From positions 1,054,001 through 1,118,000 of the forward strand of contig CAVRGG010000001.1 in assembly GCA_963720695.1 (NCBI GenBank): a DNA stretch of 64,000 nucleotides, in the 5' to 3' direction. Below the pieces are notes generated by a model. The model saw only the letters and a list, made by a program, of their open reading frames with translations, did no database searches and was not told where the DNA came from. Below, piece after piece: positions 26,427-35,434 of the stretch (positions within the stretch are counted from its first letter, which is position 1; every line of letters begins with the position of its first letter). This DNA comes from UBA668 sp963720695 (lineage in GTDB: Bacteria; Actinomycetota; Acidimicrobiia; Acidimicrobiales; Ilumatobacteraceae). A program made the position numbers and the translations under genes.

Positions 26427-27218
26427 TCAGCGTATCCGCCGGGTCGGTTCGGTCACTGCTTCGATCAGGGCCTTCAGTTCCTGGGGGTCCAGCTCGCGCC
26501 ACTCGCCGGGGCGCAGTTGGGCGTCGCGCAATGGCCCGATCCGCACGCGCACGAGTCGGGTGACGGGGTGACCGATCGCCTCGCACATCCGCCGGATCTG
26601 CCGGTTCCGCCCCTCGTGGATGGTGATGCGCAGCAGCCCCGGACTGGGTTGGGACACCTTCGCCGGCGCGGTCATCCCGTCCTCCAGCTCCACCCCGTCA
26701 CGCAGCCGGCGCAGCGAGCCACCGGACACGACGCCCTCGACCTCGGCGAGGTACTCCTTCTCCACCCCGTGGCTCGGGTGGGCGAGTCGGTGCGCCAGGT
26801 CGCCGTCGTTGGTCATCAACAACAGCCCTTCGGTGGCCACATCGAGGCGGCCCACAGGATAGATCCGTGGCTCCGACGGCACCAGGTCGACCACGGTGGG
26901 ACGGCCCTGTGGGTCGCTGGCGGTGGTGACCACGCCGATCGGCTTGTTGAGCAGGTAGTGGACCAACCCGGCCTTGACCCCGAGCGGCACCCCGTCGACT
27001 TCGACCTTGTCGACCTCGGGGTCGACGCGGCGGCCGAGGATCGCGACCGCTCCGTTGACGGTGACCCGACCATCGGCGATCAGGTCCTCACAGACGCGGC
27101 GGCTGCCCCACCCTCGTGCGGAGAGCACCTTCTGCAGTCGTTCCCCCTGGGGCAGTTCGGCCGATGCGGCCGCCCACTGCTCCCACAGCGGGGGTTCCAG
27201 CTCGCGGTCGTCAGACAC
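26427..27218 (-). CDS. rluB: 23S rRNA pseudouridine synthase RluB/RsuA family
   Basis: 263 residues. S4 RNA-binding domain at about 24-70 (ERLQKVLSARGWGSRRVCED). The catalytic-Asp motif GRLDVATEGLLLMTNDG lies near 128, with HEGRNRQIRRM near 203. Modifies uridine in 23S rRNA near the peptidyl-transferase centre. GTG 27218 overlaps the scpB stop by eight bases. The scpA-scpB-rluB order is conserved across Actinobacteria. Confidence 0.92.
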   Translation of the reverse strand: MSDDRELEPPLWEQWAAASAELPQGERLQKVLSARGWGSRRVCEDLIADGRVTVNGAVAILGRRVDPEVDKVEVDGVPLGVKAGLVHYLLNKPIGVVTTASDPQGRPTVVDLVPSEPRIYPVGRLDVATEGLLLMTNDGDLAHRLAHPSHGVEKEYLAEVEGVVSGGSLRRLRDGVELEDGMTAPAKVSQPSPGLLRITIHEGRNRQIRRMCEAIGHPVTRLVRVRIGPLRDAQLRPGEWRELDPQELKALIEAVTEPTRRIR

Positions 27219-27840
27219 TGGTGTCCGACGGCGGATCGATCCGTAGACCGTGCTCGAGGGCTTCGACCACGTCCGCACCTGGCACGAACTCGGCGATCGC
27301 CGGGAGGTCCGACAGGGACGCGAGACCGAGCTTCTCCAGGAACGACGGCGTGGTCCCGTAGAGGATCGCCTGACCAGGGCCGTTGTCGCGGCCGACCTCG
27401 GTGACGTAGCCACGGGCCTGCAGGGTCCGGATCACACCATCGGGATCGACCCCGCGGATCGATGCGATCTGCATCCGCGACAGCGGCTGCTTGTAGGCGA
27501 TGATCGCGAGCGTCTCCAGGGCGGCGCCGCTCATGCGCGCCCGCTGTCCGTCGAGCAGGAATCGTTCCACGTAGGGCGACAGATCTGCGTGGGTCTGGTA
27601 GCGCCAGCCGCCGGCGACCTTGACCAGTTCGAACCCGTGCCCGACCTCGGCGTAGGCGGCGGCGAGCTCGTGGCAGAGGCGCTCGATGAGCGCGGTCGGT
27701 TGCTCCAGCAGCTGAGCGAGCATCTCGGAGGGCACCGGTTCGACGGCCACGAGCACGATCGCCTCGATCGCGCGGACGGTCTCGGCGTCGAGATGGTGCG
27801 GATTCCCCTCGGTGTGGGAGGCGGGGTCGGACACGGTCAT
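27211..27840 (-). CDS. scpB: segregation and condensation protein B
   Basis: 209 residues with paired winged-helix domains. The N-terminal AIEAIVLVAVEPVPSEMLAQ and the central LETLAIIAYKQPLSRMQIAS followed by IRGVD are the ScpB signature. It binds the ScpA kleisin in the SMC condensin that compacts and separates chromosomes. One base after scpA. The C-terminal tail is polar. Confidence 0.93.
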   Translation of the reverse strand: MTVSDPASHTEGNPHHLDAETVRAIEAIVLVAVEPVPSEMLAQLLEQPTALIERLCHELAAAYAEVGHGFELVKVAGGWRYQTHADLSPYVERFLLDGQRARMSGAALETLAIIAYKQPLSRMQIASIRGVDPDGVIRTLQARGYVTEVGRDNGPGQAILYGTTPSFLEKLGLASLSDLPAIAEFVPGADVVEALEHGLRIDPPSDTSV

Positions 27841-27841
27841 C

Positions 27842-28675
27842 TCATCCTTCGTATTCGTCGATCATCGACTCGTCGAACCCGCCCGCGAACTCGCCGGCAC
27901 CGACGGGCTGGTGCTCGGCGGAGAAGCCATCCTCGATCGGGGCGTCGCCGCCCGTCCAGACCACCTCCACGTCGCCGAATCGTTCCGTCTGCTCGAGGTC
28001 CACATAGCCCTGCTTGAACAGCTCCAGCAGGGCGAGGAAGCGCACGATGACCTCGATCCGCTCCACCAGGCCGCTGGTCAGACGGCGGAACGAGATGCGG
28101 CCCGCACGCGGCAGCTCGTCGAGCAACTCGGTGAGCGCGTCGGACACGCTGGCCCGGATCGGGGCGACGTGGAAGAGGTCGATGCGGACGACCGGCTTGG
28201 GCGTGATCGCCCTGATGAACGCCTTCTGCAACCGCTGCGGGGAGACACCCTCGAGCAGGTCGGGCATCAGGCCCTCGAAGCGCTCGTCGGCGCCTGCCGC
28301 CCTCGGGAAGGAACGGTCGGCTTCCTCGGCGAGGGTGCCGAACACCCCGGCCACGTCCTTGAAGGTCTTGCACTCGAGCAGGCGGGCGAGCAGCAGATCG
28401 CGCTCCTCCCAGAGCGCCAGCTCGTCGTCGAGGTCGATGTCGTCGCGCCCTGGCAGCAGCCGACGCGCCTTGAGCTCGACGAGCGTGGCGGCGATGAGCA
28501 GGAACTCCGTCGCCAGGTCGAGGTCGAGCGACTGCATCCGTTCGATCTCGACGAGGTACGCATCGACGATGTGGCTCAGCGACACCTCGTAGAGGTCGAC
28601 CTGCTCACGCAGGATCAGATGGAGCAGCAGGTCGAAGGGCCCTTCGTACACAGCGGTGGTGACGTCGACGGCCAT
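27842..28675 (-). CDS. scpA: segregation and condensation protein A (kleisin)
   Basis: 277 residues. The N-terminal YEGPFDLLLHLILREQVDL is the kleisin signature. Then comes EFLLIAATLVELKARRLLP near 63-81, an acidic middle and the C-terminal winged helix (EVIVRFLALLELFKQG). Bridges the SMC heads. First gene of a minus-strand run that continues without a clear break to dprE2 at 19629. A leaderless-type box (28684-28689) precedes ATG 28675. Confidence 0.93.
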   Translation of the reverse strand: MAVDVTTAVYEGPFDLLLHLILREQVDLYEVSLSHIVDAYLVEIERMQSLDLDLATEFLLIAATLVELKARRLLPGRDDIDLDDELALWEERDLLLARLLECKTFKDVAGVFGTLAEEADRSFPRAAGADERFEGLMPDLLEGVSPQRLQKAFIRAITPKPVVRIDLFHVAPIRASVSDALTELLDELPRAGRISFRRLTSGLVERIEVIVRFLALLELFKQGYVDLEQTERFGDVEVVWTGGDAPIEDGFSAEHQPVGAGEFAGGFDESMIDEYEG

Positions 28676-28683
28676 GACCCGCG

Positions 28684-28689
28684 ATCGTA
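28684..28689 (-). promoter_or_regulatory. -10 hexamer TACGAT for the scpA operon
   Basis: TACGAT on the minus strand ends eight bases before ATG 28675. The divergent secreted-protein gene has a CATAAT box at 28712-28717, six bases before its ATG. Confidence 0.4.
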
Positions 28690-28723
28690 CCGCCGACCGG
28701 TGGTGCGGAACCATAATGGTCGC

Positions 28724-30643
28724 ATGGCAGGGCGACGACGGGCGATCGGCGGTTCGATCGCGCTGCTCCTCCTCGCCACGCTCGGGACCGTCGACGCCAC
28801 GCCGGTGCGCGCCGAGGCGGTCCCCGGAGCGGATCCTGCGGTCTTCTCGGCGGTCACGCCGTGCCGCCTCGCCGACACACGTGAGCCGGAGTCCTCGGCG
28901 GCCGAGGGATACGCCCGCGTCGACGCTCGAGTCGTGGAGGTGCAGGTGACGGGCCGATGCGGGATCGCCGACGGCGCCACTGCTGCGTCGTTCGTCGTCA
29001 CGGCCGTCGCCATGCCCGCCAATGGTTTCGTCACCGTCTACCCGGCCGACCTGGTCACGCCGCCGCTGGTCAGCAACCTCAACGCGCGAGCCGGCCAGAC
29101 CCGGGCCAACGGTGCGGTGGTTCGATTGTCGAGCACCGGCACGGTGCGCGTGTTCAGCAACGTCGGCGCGCCGGTGGTGCTCGACGTGTCCGGCGCGTTC
29201 CACCCCGCCGCCGAGGCGTCCGCCGGTCGGTTCGTCGCCACAGCCCCGCAGCGGCTGTTCGACAGCGCGCTCAGCGGCGTCCGGGTGCCCCTGGGGGGCA
29301 TCGTCGATCTCGAACTGCCCGCAGGGGTGCCGACCGACTCGATCGCCGTGGCCGTCGAGATCACCGCGTCGGACGCCGTCGGGTCCGGCTTCGTCGCCGC
29401 GTACCCGCGAAGCGGTCCGCCGAGCCTGACGAGTGCGCTCAACTTCGACGCCGTCGACTCGATCCGCTCGGCCACGTCGGTGATCGCCGTGTCGCCCGAC
29501 GGCATCGAGCTCCACGTCTCTCGATCGACACATCTGGCGGTCGACGTGCTGGGCTACTTCACCGGCCCCGACGAGCCGCTGAGCGCCGACGGTCGGTTCG
29601 TGGCGGTGTCCCCCACGAGAGTGCTCGACACGCGCGGTGATTCCCCTCTCGGCCACGGCGTGCCGCTCTACGCGGGCGGCAAGGCCGACGTGCTGCTCCC
29701 GGTGTCGGGCGCGGCCGTCGTCCTCAACCTCACCGTCACCTCGACCTCGGCCAAGGGCAGCATCAGTACGGCCGGGTCGATGCGGCCGCTCCCCGGCACT
29801 CCCAGTGTCAACGCTGCCCACGCGCTCGACCTCGCCGCGAACCTCTGGATGGGCGCGATGTCGACAGCAGGCGTCACCGCGCACGCTCAGGGCATGTCCG
29901 CGCACCACATCATCGACGTCTTCGGCTGGTTCACGGGGGTCCCGCAACTGCCGAGCGTGGCGGCAGGGACGAACGTGCCCGATGGCTCCGGCTGCCTTCC
30001 GGGCGTCGGCAAGCTCGACGCCACCGGACGCTGGTACCAGCAGGACAACACCTCCGCGAACACCTCGGCGATCGCCTGGTACCCGGGAGCCGGGCGGCTC
30101 GGTGCACTGGCCGTCATGGGAGATTCCCTCACCTGGCAGACCCTCAAGGGAACCATGAATCAACTCGTCGACGCGGGCTTCGGGCCGATCTGCATCGACA
30201 GCGCGGTCTATCGCAACATCTCCGTGACGGTGCTCAAGGTCAACAGCGGCGTCGACGCCACGAACCGACTCCGCACCCACTCGTTCTGGGCCGCCCCGAC
30301 GGTTCGATGGGTCGTCGCCATGGGTTCCAACGACGTCGGCGCGGCGTCCACGTCCGTCGCGATGCAGGCCCGGATCGACGCCGAGCTCTGGGCCATCGGC
30401 CCGAACGCGCGGACGGTGCTCTGGATGAACGTCCGCACGCGACGGTCGACCTACCAGACCGTCGAGACGCGCTTCGACCAGACACTCGCAGCGACGCCGA
30501 ACGTCGTGCCCATCGACTGGTCGTCGTTCGTCTCGCCCAACCCTGCGCTCTACATCCTGTCTGCCGATCTGGTGCACCTCACCGCCACCGGCATCGCGTG
30601 GCGTCCGGTTCTGCTCACCAACGCGCTCGTCGCCAACTCCTGA
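28724..30643 (+). CDS. secreted protein: three beta-type repeats plus SGNH/GDSL-like hydrolase domain
   Basis: 639 residues. A signal peptide covers about residues 1-30 (MAGRRRAIGG, then hydrophobic, ending near VRAEA). Three repeats of about 115-125 residues begin near 41, 169 and 291. Each opens with a SPxRLxDTR-like motif, holds a central hydrophobic VTVxxxPANGFVTVYP-type strand and ends VLDVSGAF, AVDVLGYFT or IIDVFGWFT. The C-terminal 180 residues have GDS (Ser near 466), GSND near 534 and DLVHLT near 617. These match SGNH blocks I, III and V, so an esterase or acetylhydrolase activity outside the cell is likely. Substrate unknown. Confidence 0.8.
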   Translation: MAGRRRAIGGSIALLLLATLGTVDATPVRAEAVPGADPAVFSAVTPCRLADTREPESSAAEGYARVDARVVEVQVTGRCGIADGATAASFVVTAVAMPANGFVTVYPADLVTPPLVSNLNARAGQTRANGAVVRLSSTGTVRVFSNVGAPVVLDVSGAFHPAAEASAGRFVATAPQRLFDSALSGVRVPLGGIVDLELPAGVPTDSIAVAVEITASDAVGSGFVAAYPRSGPPSLTSALNFDAVDSIRSATSVIAVSPDGIELHVSRSTHLAVDVLGYFTGPDEPLSADGRFVAVSPTRVLDTRGDSPLGHGVPLYAGGKADVLLPVSGAAVVLNLTVTSTSAKGSISTAGSMRPLPGTPSVNAAHALDLAANLWMGAMSTAGVTAHAQGMSAHHIIDVFGWFTGVPQLPSVAAGTNVPDGSGCLPGVGKLDATGRWYQQDNTSANTSAIAWYPGAGRLGALAVMGDSLTWQTLKGTMNQLVDAGFGPICIDSAVYRNISVTVLKVNSGVDATNRLRTHSFWAAPTVRWVVAMGSNDVGAASTSVAMQARIDAELWAIGPNARTVLWMNVRTRRSTYQTVETRFDQTLAATPNVVPIDWSSFVSPNPALYILSADLVHLTATGIAWRPVLLTNALVANS

Positions 30644-30683
30644 TCCGAGGGCAAACTCACCGGGGTCGGGCGCGCCCGTTCGG

Positions 30684-30689
30684 TAGCCT
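30684..30689 (+). promoter_or_regulatory. -10 hexamer TAGCCT, leaderless start of trpS
   Basis: TAGCCT ends eight bases before GTG 30698. No T-box or other leader is visible in the 54-base gap after the upstream gene. Confidence 0.5.
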
Positions 30690-30697
30690 GTCGCACC

Positions 30698-31684
30698 GTG
30701 ACACGAGTGCTGAGCTGCATCCAACCGACCGGGGACGTCCATCTGGGCAACTACCTGGGAGCGCTGCGCCACTGGGTGGAGGGCCAGCACGACGCCGATG
30801 CCTTCCACGGCATCGTCGATCTCCACGCCCTCACCATCGCGGAGGCTCCCGGGGTGGTCGGTCGCACCACCCTCGAGCTCGCCGCCATGCTGTTCGCGGT
30901 CGGGCTCGACCCCGACGTCGCCACGGTGTTCGTGCAGAGCCACGTGACCGAGCACAGTCAGCTCGCCTGGATCATGGAGTGCCAGGTCAGCTTCGGTGAG
31001 CTGAGCCGGATGACGCAGTTCAAGGACAAGTCGGCCAAGCGCGAATCCGACTTCATCTCGGCGGGGCTGTTCACCTATCCGGCCCTGATGGCCGCCGACA
31101 TCCTCCTCTACGACACCGACGAGATCCCCGTCGGCGAGGACCAGCGCCAGCACGTGGAGATCACCCGCGACATCGCCGTGCGCTTCAACCATCGCTTCGG
31201 CGACACGTTCGTCATCCCGAAGGCCGTGATGCCCAAGGCTGGTGCCAGGGTGATGGACCTCCAGGACCCGACCTCCAAGATGAGCAAGTCCACCGACACC
31301 GACGCTGGACTGATCACCATGCTCGACGAGCCCGCAGCGATCCTGAAGAAGTTCAAGCGCGCCGTCACCGACAGCGAGTCCGTGGTCCGCGTCGATCGCG
31401 CGGGCAAGCCCGGGGTGACCAACCTGCTCGAGATCCTCTCCGCGTGCACCGGCGAGACACCGGATGTGCTCGCCGGCCGCTACACCCAGTACGGCCCCCT
31501 GAAGTCCGACGCGGGCGAAGCCGTCGTCGAGCTGCTCCGCCCGATCCAGGCTCGCTACCACGAACTGATGGGCGACCCCGGCGAGCTCCAGTCCCTGCTC
31601 CGCAAGGGAGCCGGCAAGGCCCGCGCGGTCGCATCGGTCACCCTCGAGCGCGCCCAACGCGCCATCGGCCTCACCCCCGCCTGA
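30698..31684 (+). CDS. trpS: tryptophanyl-tRNA synthetase
   Basis: 328 residues, usual bacterial length. Class I signatures: CIQPTGDVHLGNYLGAL at residues 6-22 (HIGH region, HLGN) and KMSKS near 193. The tryptophan-pocket region MSDxxILLYDTDEIPVGEDQ is present as ADILLYDTDEIPVGEDQ. Charges tRNA-Trp. Plus-strand gene isolated within minus-strand housekeeping genes; the leaderless GTG start is supported by a -10 box. Confidence 0.95.
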   Translation: MTRVLSCIQPTGDVHLGNYLGALRHWVEGQHDADAFHGIVDLHALTIAEAPGVVGRTTLELAAMLFAVGLDPDVATVFVQSHVTEHSQLAWIMECQVSFGELSRMTQFKDKSAKRESDFISAGLFTYPALMAADILLYDTDEIPVGEDQRQHVEITRDIAVRFNHRFGDTFVIPKAVMPKAGARVMDLQDPTSKMSKSTDTDAGLITMLDEPAAILKKFKRAVTDSESVVRVDRAGKPGVTNLLEILSACTGETPDVLAGRYTQYGPLKSDAGEAVVELLRPIQARYHELMGDPGELQSLLRKGAGKARAVASVTLERAQRAIGLTPA

Positions 31685-31697
31685 CTGCGGCGGAGGG

Positions 31698-31778
31698 CCC
31701 TCGGCTTCTGGTCCGGATCGTCCCCGCTGCGGCTTCTGGTCCGGATTCTTCCCGGAATCCGGAAAACATCCGGACCAG
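31698..31778. repeat. palindromic intergenic repeat, copy B
   Basis: Shares the block order of copy A at 8303-8383: CCCTCGGCTTCTGG, a spacer of 21 bases, a second TTCTGG, then the palindrome. Here the outer arms (31736-31746 and 31768-31778) are an 11-base perfect inverted repeat, CTGGTCCGGAT and its complement, around a smaller TTCC/GGAA stem. It fills the gap between convergent trpS and the HD gene and probably ends transcription from both sides. Confidence 0.65.
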
Positions 31779-31783
31779 GAGCG

Positions 31784-32224
31784 TCAGATGTCGTCGGCTT
31801 CGCGGAGGGCCGCCGCCCGCGGACCCCTTCCCACGACGAGCTCGACGGTCACCGGATCGGACCCGGCGGCGACGAGCATCTCCGCGCCGAGTGCCTCGTG
31901 ATCGTGGTACTCCGTGAAACGACGCCCTCGACGACCGACCACCGTCGCCGCAACACGTCCGAACGTCCCGAGCCCCGCGACCTGCTTGCCGACGTCGTGC
32001 AGCACCGCACCGGCCATCTCGGCCGGCGAGGCGTCGGGGGCGAGCACTTCGAAGCGCCGCGCCACCTCGATGGAATGTCGTCGGTCCTGGACCGACAGAC
32101 GACTCCAGAGCGCGTGTTCGGTCGGGAGCAGATGCGATTGCACCCAGGCGACATCGGCGGCGGACGGCTGCGCTCGCGACAGCGAGCCACGAAACCGTCG
32201 GGCCAGGTGCCCGAGCGACGTCAC
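31784..32224 (-). CDS. small HD-domain protein
   Basis: About 146 residues. LHDVGKQVAGLGTFG near 80 is the HD metal motif, preceded by RRHSIEVARRFEVL and followed by YHDHEALGAEML. These are HD-superfamily hydrolase elements in a minimal protein. GTG 32224 overlaps the xerD stop (GTGA), so it is the last gene of the pyrG-Nudix-xerD-HD run. Possible nucleotide phosphohydrolase or phosphodiesterase; no substrate visible. Confidence 0.75.
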   Translation of the reverse strand: MTSLGHLARRFRGSLSRAQPSAADVAWVQSHLLPTEHALWSRLSVQDRRHSIEVARRFEVLAPDASPAEMAGAVLHDVGKQVAGLGTFGRVAATVVGRRGRRFTEYHDHEALGAEMLVAAGSDPVTVELVVGRGPRAAALREADDI

Positions 32225-33152
32225 GCCTGCTCCGCGCGAGGATGGGCCTGCCGGTACACCTGCCACAGCCGCTCCTGGCTGACCTTGGTGTAGACCTGCG
32301 TCGTCGAGATCGAGGCGTGGCCGAGCATCTCCTGCACGATTCGCAGGTCGGCCCCGTGGTCCAGCAGATGGGTGGCGCAGGAGTGGCGCAGCACGTGGGG
32401 CGACAGCTTGTCGGCCAGTCCCGTCCGCACCCCGTAGGTCCGCACCACGGCCCATGCCGCCTGACGCGACAGCCGAGCGCCGCGGGTGTTGAGGAACACC
32501 GCCTCCTGGTCACCTCGGCGGGCCCAGCGAGCGGGCTCGAGGTGCCTTCGCCCGTCGTCGAGCCACTCGTCCATCGAGGTCGCCGCACTCCGCCCGAAGG
32601 GCACGATGCGCTCCTTGGCCCCTTTTCCGAACAGGCGCACGAGCCGGTTGTCGCGATCGAGATCGGCGAGCGACAGCCCACACGCCTCGCTGATCCGGGC
32701 GCCGGTCGCGTAGAGGAACTCGAGCAGCGCCCGATCTCGCAACGACACCGGGTCCGAGCCGGTGACGGCCGCCAGGAGCTGACCGACCTCGGACTCCGAC
32801 AACGGGTGCGGGATGCCGGCCGGGACCCGCACGCCCTCCAGATCAGCGGTGGGGTCGTCGGGCGCGTTCCCTCCTCGACCATGAAGCGGTGGAGCATGCG
32901 CACGGCCGCGAGCTGCCGGGCAACGCTGGATGCCGCACCTCCGCCGGCGCGACGGTCCTGCACGAATCGATCGAGTCCTGTGCGATCGACCGAGAGCAGG
33001 TCGACGTGATGGCCTGTCAGCCAGCCCGTGTAGCCGATCAGATCGCGCCGATACGCCGACAGCGTGTTGGCGGAGCGTCCTCGCTCGCTCGCCATCCACG
33101 ACAAGAACTCCTCGACCTGCGACGGCAGGTCGGTGGAGCGCTGGTCGGTCAT
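32221..33152 (-). CDS. xerD: tyrosine recombinase XerD, one frameshift
   Basis: About 310 residues when repaired. N-terminal SAM-like domain: EFLSWMASERGRSANTLSAY. Catalytic domain: Arg in ATGARISEACGL, Lys in GKGAKERIVPFG, HVLRHSCATHLL, LGHASISTTQ and the Tyr in VYTKV. The frame breaks after MVEEGTR at 32860-32862, a G run (C run on the coding strand) that lacks one base. The next frame resumes at DDPTADLEGVRVP. Resolves chromosome dimers at dif with XerC. Overlaps the Nudix gene (ATGA) and the HD gene. All active-site residues are present, so the shift is probably an error. Confidence 0.85.
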
Positions 33153-33715
33153 GCCGACGAGGCCTCACGGAGGGCACGCTCGACCATCAGGAGGCCGATG
33201 ATCGTCTTCGCATCGTGGATCTCGCCTCGGTCCACCATCGCGATCGCATCAGCGAGGTCGATCTCCAGCACCTCCATGTGGCGCTCCTCGGGCCCGTGGG
33301 TGTCACGCGGCACCTCCGTCAGCTCGGTGGCCACATAGAGGTAGAGCACCGAATCGGTCATCCCCGCCGAGGGGTAGAAGTCCACGAGGTGCTCCATCCG
33401 ACCCGGCCGAAGCCCGACCTCCTCCACGAGTTCCCTCGCCGCGGTCGTCTCCGTCGGCTCGCCTGGGACGTCACGCATCCCCGCAGGGATCTCGATGACC
33501 AGATCGTCGTACGGTCCGCGGTACTGGCGCACCAGCGTCACGTACGGCGTGCCATCGGCGCGCCGCCGGAGCGGAACTGCGGCGACAGCGCCCGGCGACC
33601 GCACGACGTCGCGTTCGAAGGTCTCGCCCTCGGGCGACTCGAATCGTGCCACCGCGACGTGCCAGATGTACCCCTGATGCACCAGCCGATCGTCGAGATG
33701 GCGGAATCCGCTCAC
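33149..33715 (-). CDS. Nudix hydrolase, ADP-ribose pyrophosphatase type
   Basis: 188 residues. The Nudix box reads PAGMRDVPGEPTETTAARE then LVEEVG, with the GE spacing seen in the Rv1700 group. Upstream lies VPLRRRADGTPYVTLVRQYR, the usual first strands. Hydrolyses ADP-ribose to AMP and ribose-5-phosphate. The pyrG-Nudix-xerD order is that of M. tuberculosis Rv1699-Rv1701. GTG start four bases after pyrG; stop overlaps xerD. Confidence 0.88.
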   Translation of the reverse strand: MSGFRHLDDRLVHQGYIWHVAVARFESPEGETFERDVVRSPGAVAAVPLRRRADGTPYVTLVRQYRGPYDDLVIEIPAGMRDVPGEPTETTAARELVEEVGLRPGRMEHLVDFYPSAGMTDSVLYLYVATELTEVPRDTHGPEERHMEVLEIDLADAIAMVDRGEIHDAKTIIGLLMVERALREASSA

Positions 33716-33719
33716 AGCG

Positions 33720-35355
33720 TCAGGCCACCGACGGGGCGGCGCGGAGCACCGGCGAGCGCGCCTCGCGCCGTGCCAGCGCCGCTGCAGTCAGATCACGGAA
33801 CAGCGGGTGCGGTCGATCCGGACGGCTCTTGAACTCGGGATGCGCCTGGGTCGCGACCCAGAACGGGTGGTCGTCGAGTTCGATGAACTCCACGAGGCGC
33901 CGGTCGGGCGACAGACCGCTGCAACGGAGCCCGGCCGCCTCCAGACGCGGCTTCCACTGCGCGTTGAGCTCCCAGCGATGGCGGTGACGCTCACTCACCA
34001 CGGGCTCGCCGTACGCCTGGTGAGCGCGGCTGCCCGGCTCGAGGATGGCGTAGTAGGCGCCCAACCGTTGTGTCCCACCCTTGTCGCTCACGTCGCGCTG
34101 ATCGTGCATCAGGTCGATGATCGGGTTCGGGGTGTTCGGGTCCATCTCGGTGCTGTTCGCTCCGGCCAGGCCCATCACGTTCCGTGCGAAGTCGATGGTC
34201 ATCGCCTGCAGACCCAGACAGATGCCGAGACACGGGATGTCGTTCTCGCGGGCGAAACCGGCGGCGGCGATCTTGCCTTCGAACCCGCGATCACCGAACC
34301 CACCCGGAATGATCATCCCGTCGAGATCGGCGAGGCGCGCGGTGGCGAGCAGACCCTCGACGTCCTCGGCCTGGATCCATTCGATCTCGACCTTGGCGCC
34401 ATGGTGGAACCCGGCATGCTTGAGACTCTCGGCCACCGACAGGTACGCGTCCTGGTAGTCGACGTACTTCCCGATCAATCCGATCTTCACCGGCTCGGTC
34501 GCGGCCTCCACCATGTCGACGACCTGTTGCCACGGCCGTAGGTCGATCGGGGCGTCGATGCGCAGCACGTCGCAGACCACGGTGTCCAGTCCCTCGTCGT
34601 GCAAGATGAGCGGCAGCTCGTAGATGTTGCGCAGCGTCGGCGGCGTTGACGACGGCCTGTTCGTCGACGTTGCACAGACTGGAGATCTTCCGCTTCAGGT
34701 TGTCACTGAGCGGCGCTTCGCTGCGGCAGACGATGATGTCGGGCTGGATGCCTCGGCTGCGCAACTCGGTCACCGAGTGTTGGGTCGGCTTGGTCTTCTG
34801 CTCGCCCGACGGTCCGATGAACGGCACCAGCGTGACATGGATGTAGCAGATGTTGTCGCGTCCCACGTCCGTGCGCATCTGGCGCAGCGCCTCGAGGAAC
34901 GGCAGGATCTCGATGTCGCCGACCGTGCCACCGACCTCGGTGATCACGACATCGACGTCCTCGGTCGACAGGCGCGAGATCCGCTTCTTGATCTCGTCGG
35001 TGATGTGCGGGATGACCTGCACCGTCTTGCCGAGGTAGTCGCCACGCCGTTCGGCTGCGAGCACCGCCTGATAGATGCTGCCGGTGGTGGCGTTCGAGTT
35101 CCTGGTGAGAGGCTCGTCGATGAAGCGTTCGTAGTGGCCGAGGTCGAGGTCGGTCTCGCCACCGTCGTCGGTCACGAAGACCTCACCGTGTTCGAAGGGG
35201 TTCATCGTGCCGGGATCGACGTTGATGTACGGGTCGAGCTTCTGCATCGTGACCTTCAGGCCACGAGACTTCAACAGCCGCCCGAGCGACGAGGCGGTGA
35301 GACCCTTGCCGAGGGAGCTGGCAACGCCTCCAGTCACGAAAATGTGCTTCGGCAT
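33720..35355 (-). CDS. pyrG: CTP synthase, one frameshift
   Basis: About 545 residues when repaired. The N-terminal synthetase domain begins KHIFVTGGVASSLGKG, with EVGGTVGDIE near 140. The C-terminal glutaminase has the nucleophile Cys in PCLGICLGLQA and the His-Glu of QAHPEF. The length (1,636 bases) shows one extra base. It lies near 34625-34650, between VVNAADA and the frame that resumes NIYELPLILHDEG. Makes CTP from UTP and glutamine; essential, so the shift is very likely an error. GGAGG (35366-35370) lies ten bases upstream of ATG. Confidence 0.88.
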
Positions 35356-35398
35356 GCGCTTTCGACCTCCGTCTCAGGTGAACTGACAACGGGATTGC

Positions 35399-35404
35399 AT
35401 CCTA
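35399..35404 (-). promoter_or_regulatory. -10 hexamer TAGGAT for pyrG
   Basis: TAGGAT lies 43 bases upstream of the pyrG ATG, giving a short leader that carries the GGAGG site. Unlike most genes here, pyrG therefore seems to have a leader. A GC-rich hairpin (CCGCGCG/CGCGCGG) just upstream may end the HAD transcript. Confidence 0.35.
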
Positions 35405-35434
35405 ACCCGCGCGATCCCGCGCGCGGATGGTGGG

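Noticed and set aside
27842..31657. A 1,271-codon minus-strand reading frame
   Set aside because: Only its first-position end (27842-28675) is scpA; the rest is antisense to trpS and the secreted protein and is a high-GC shadow.
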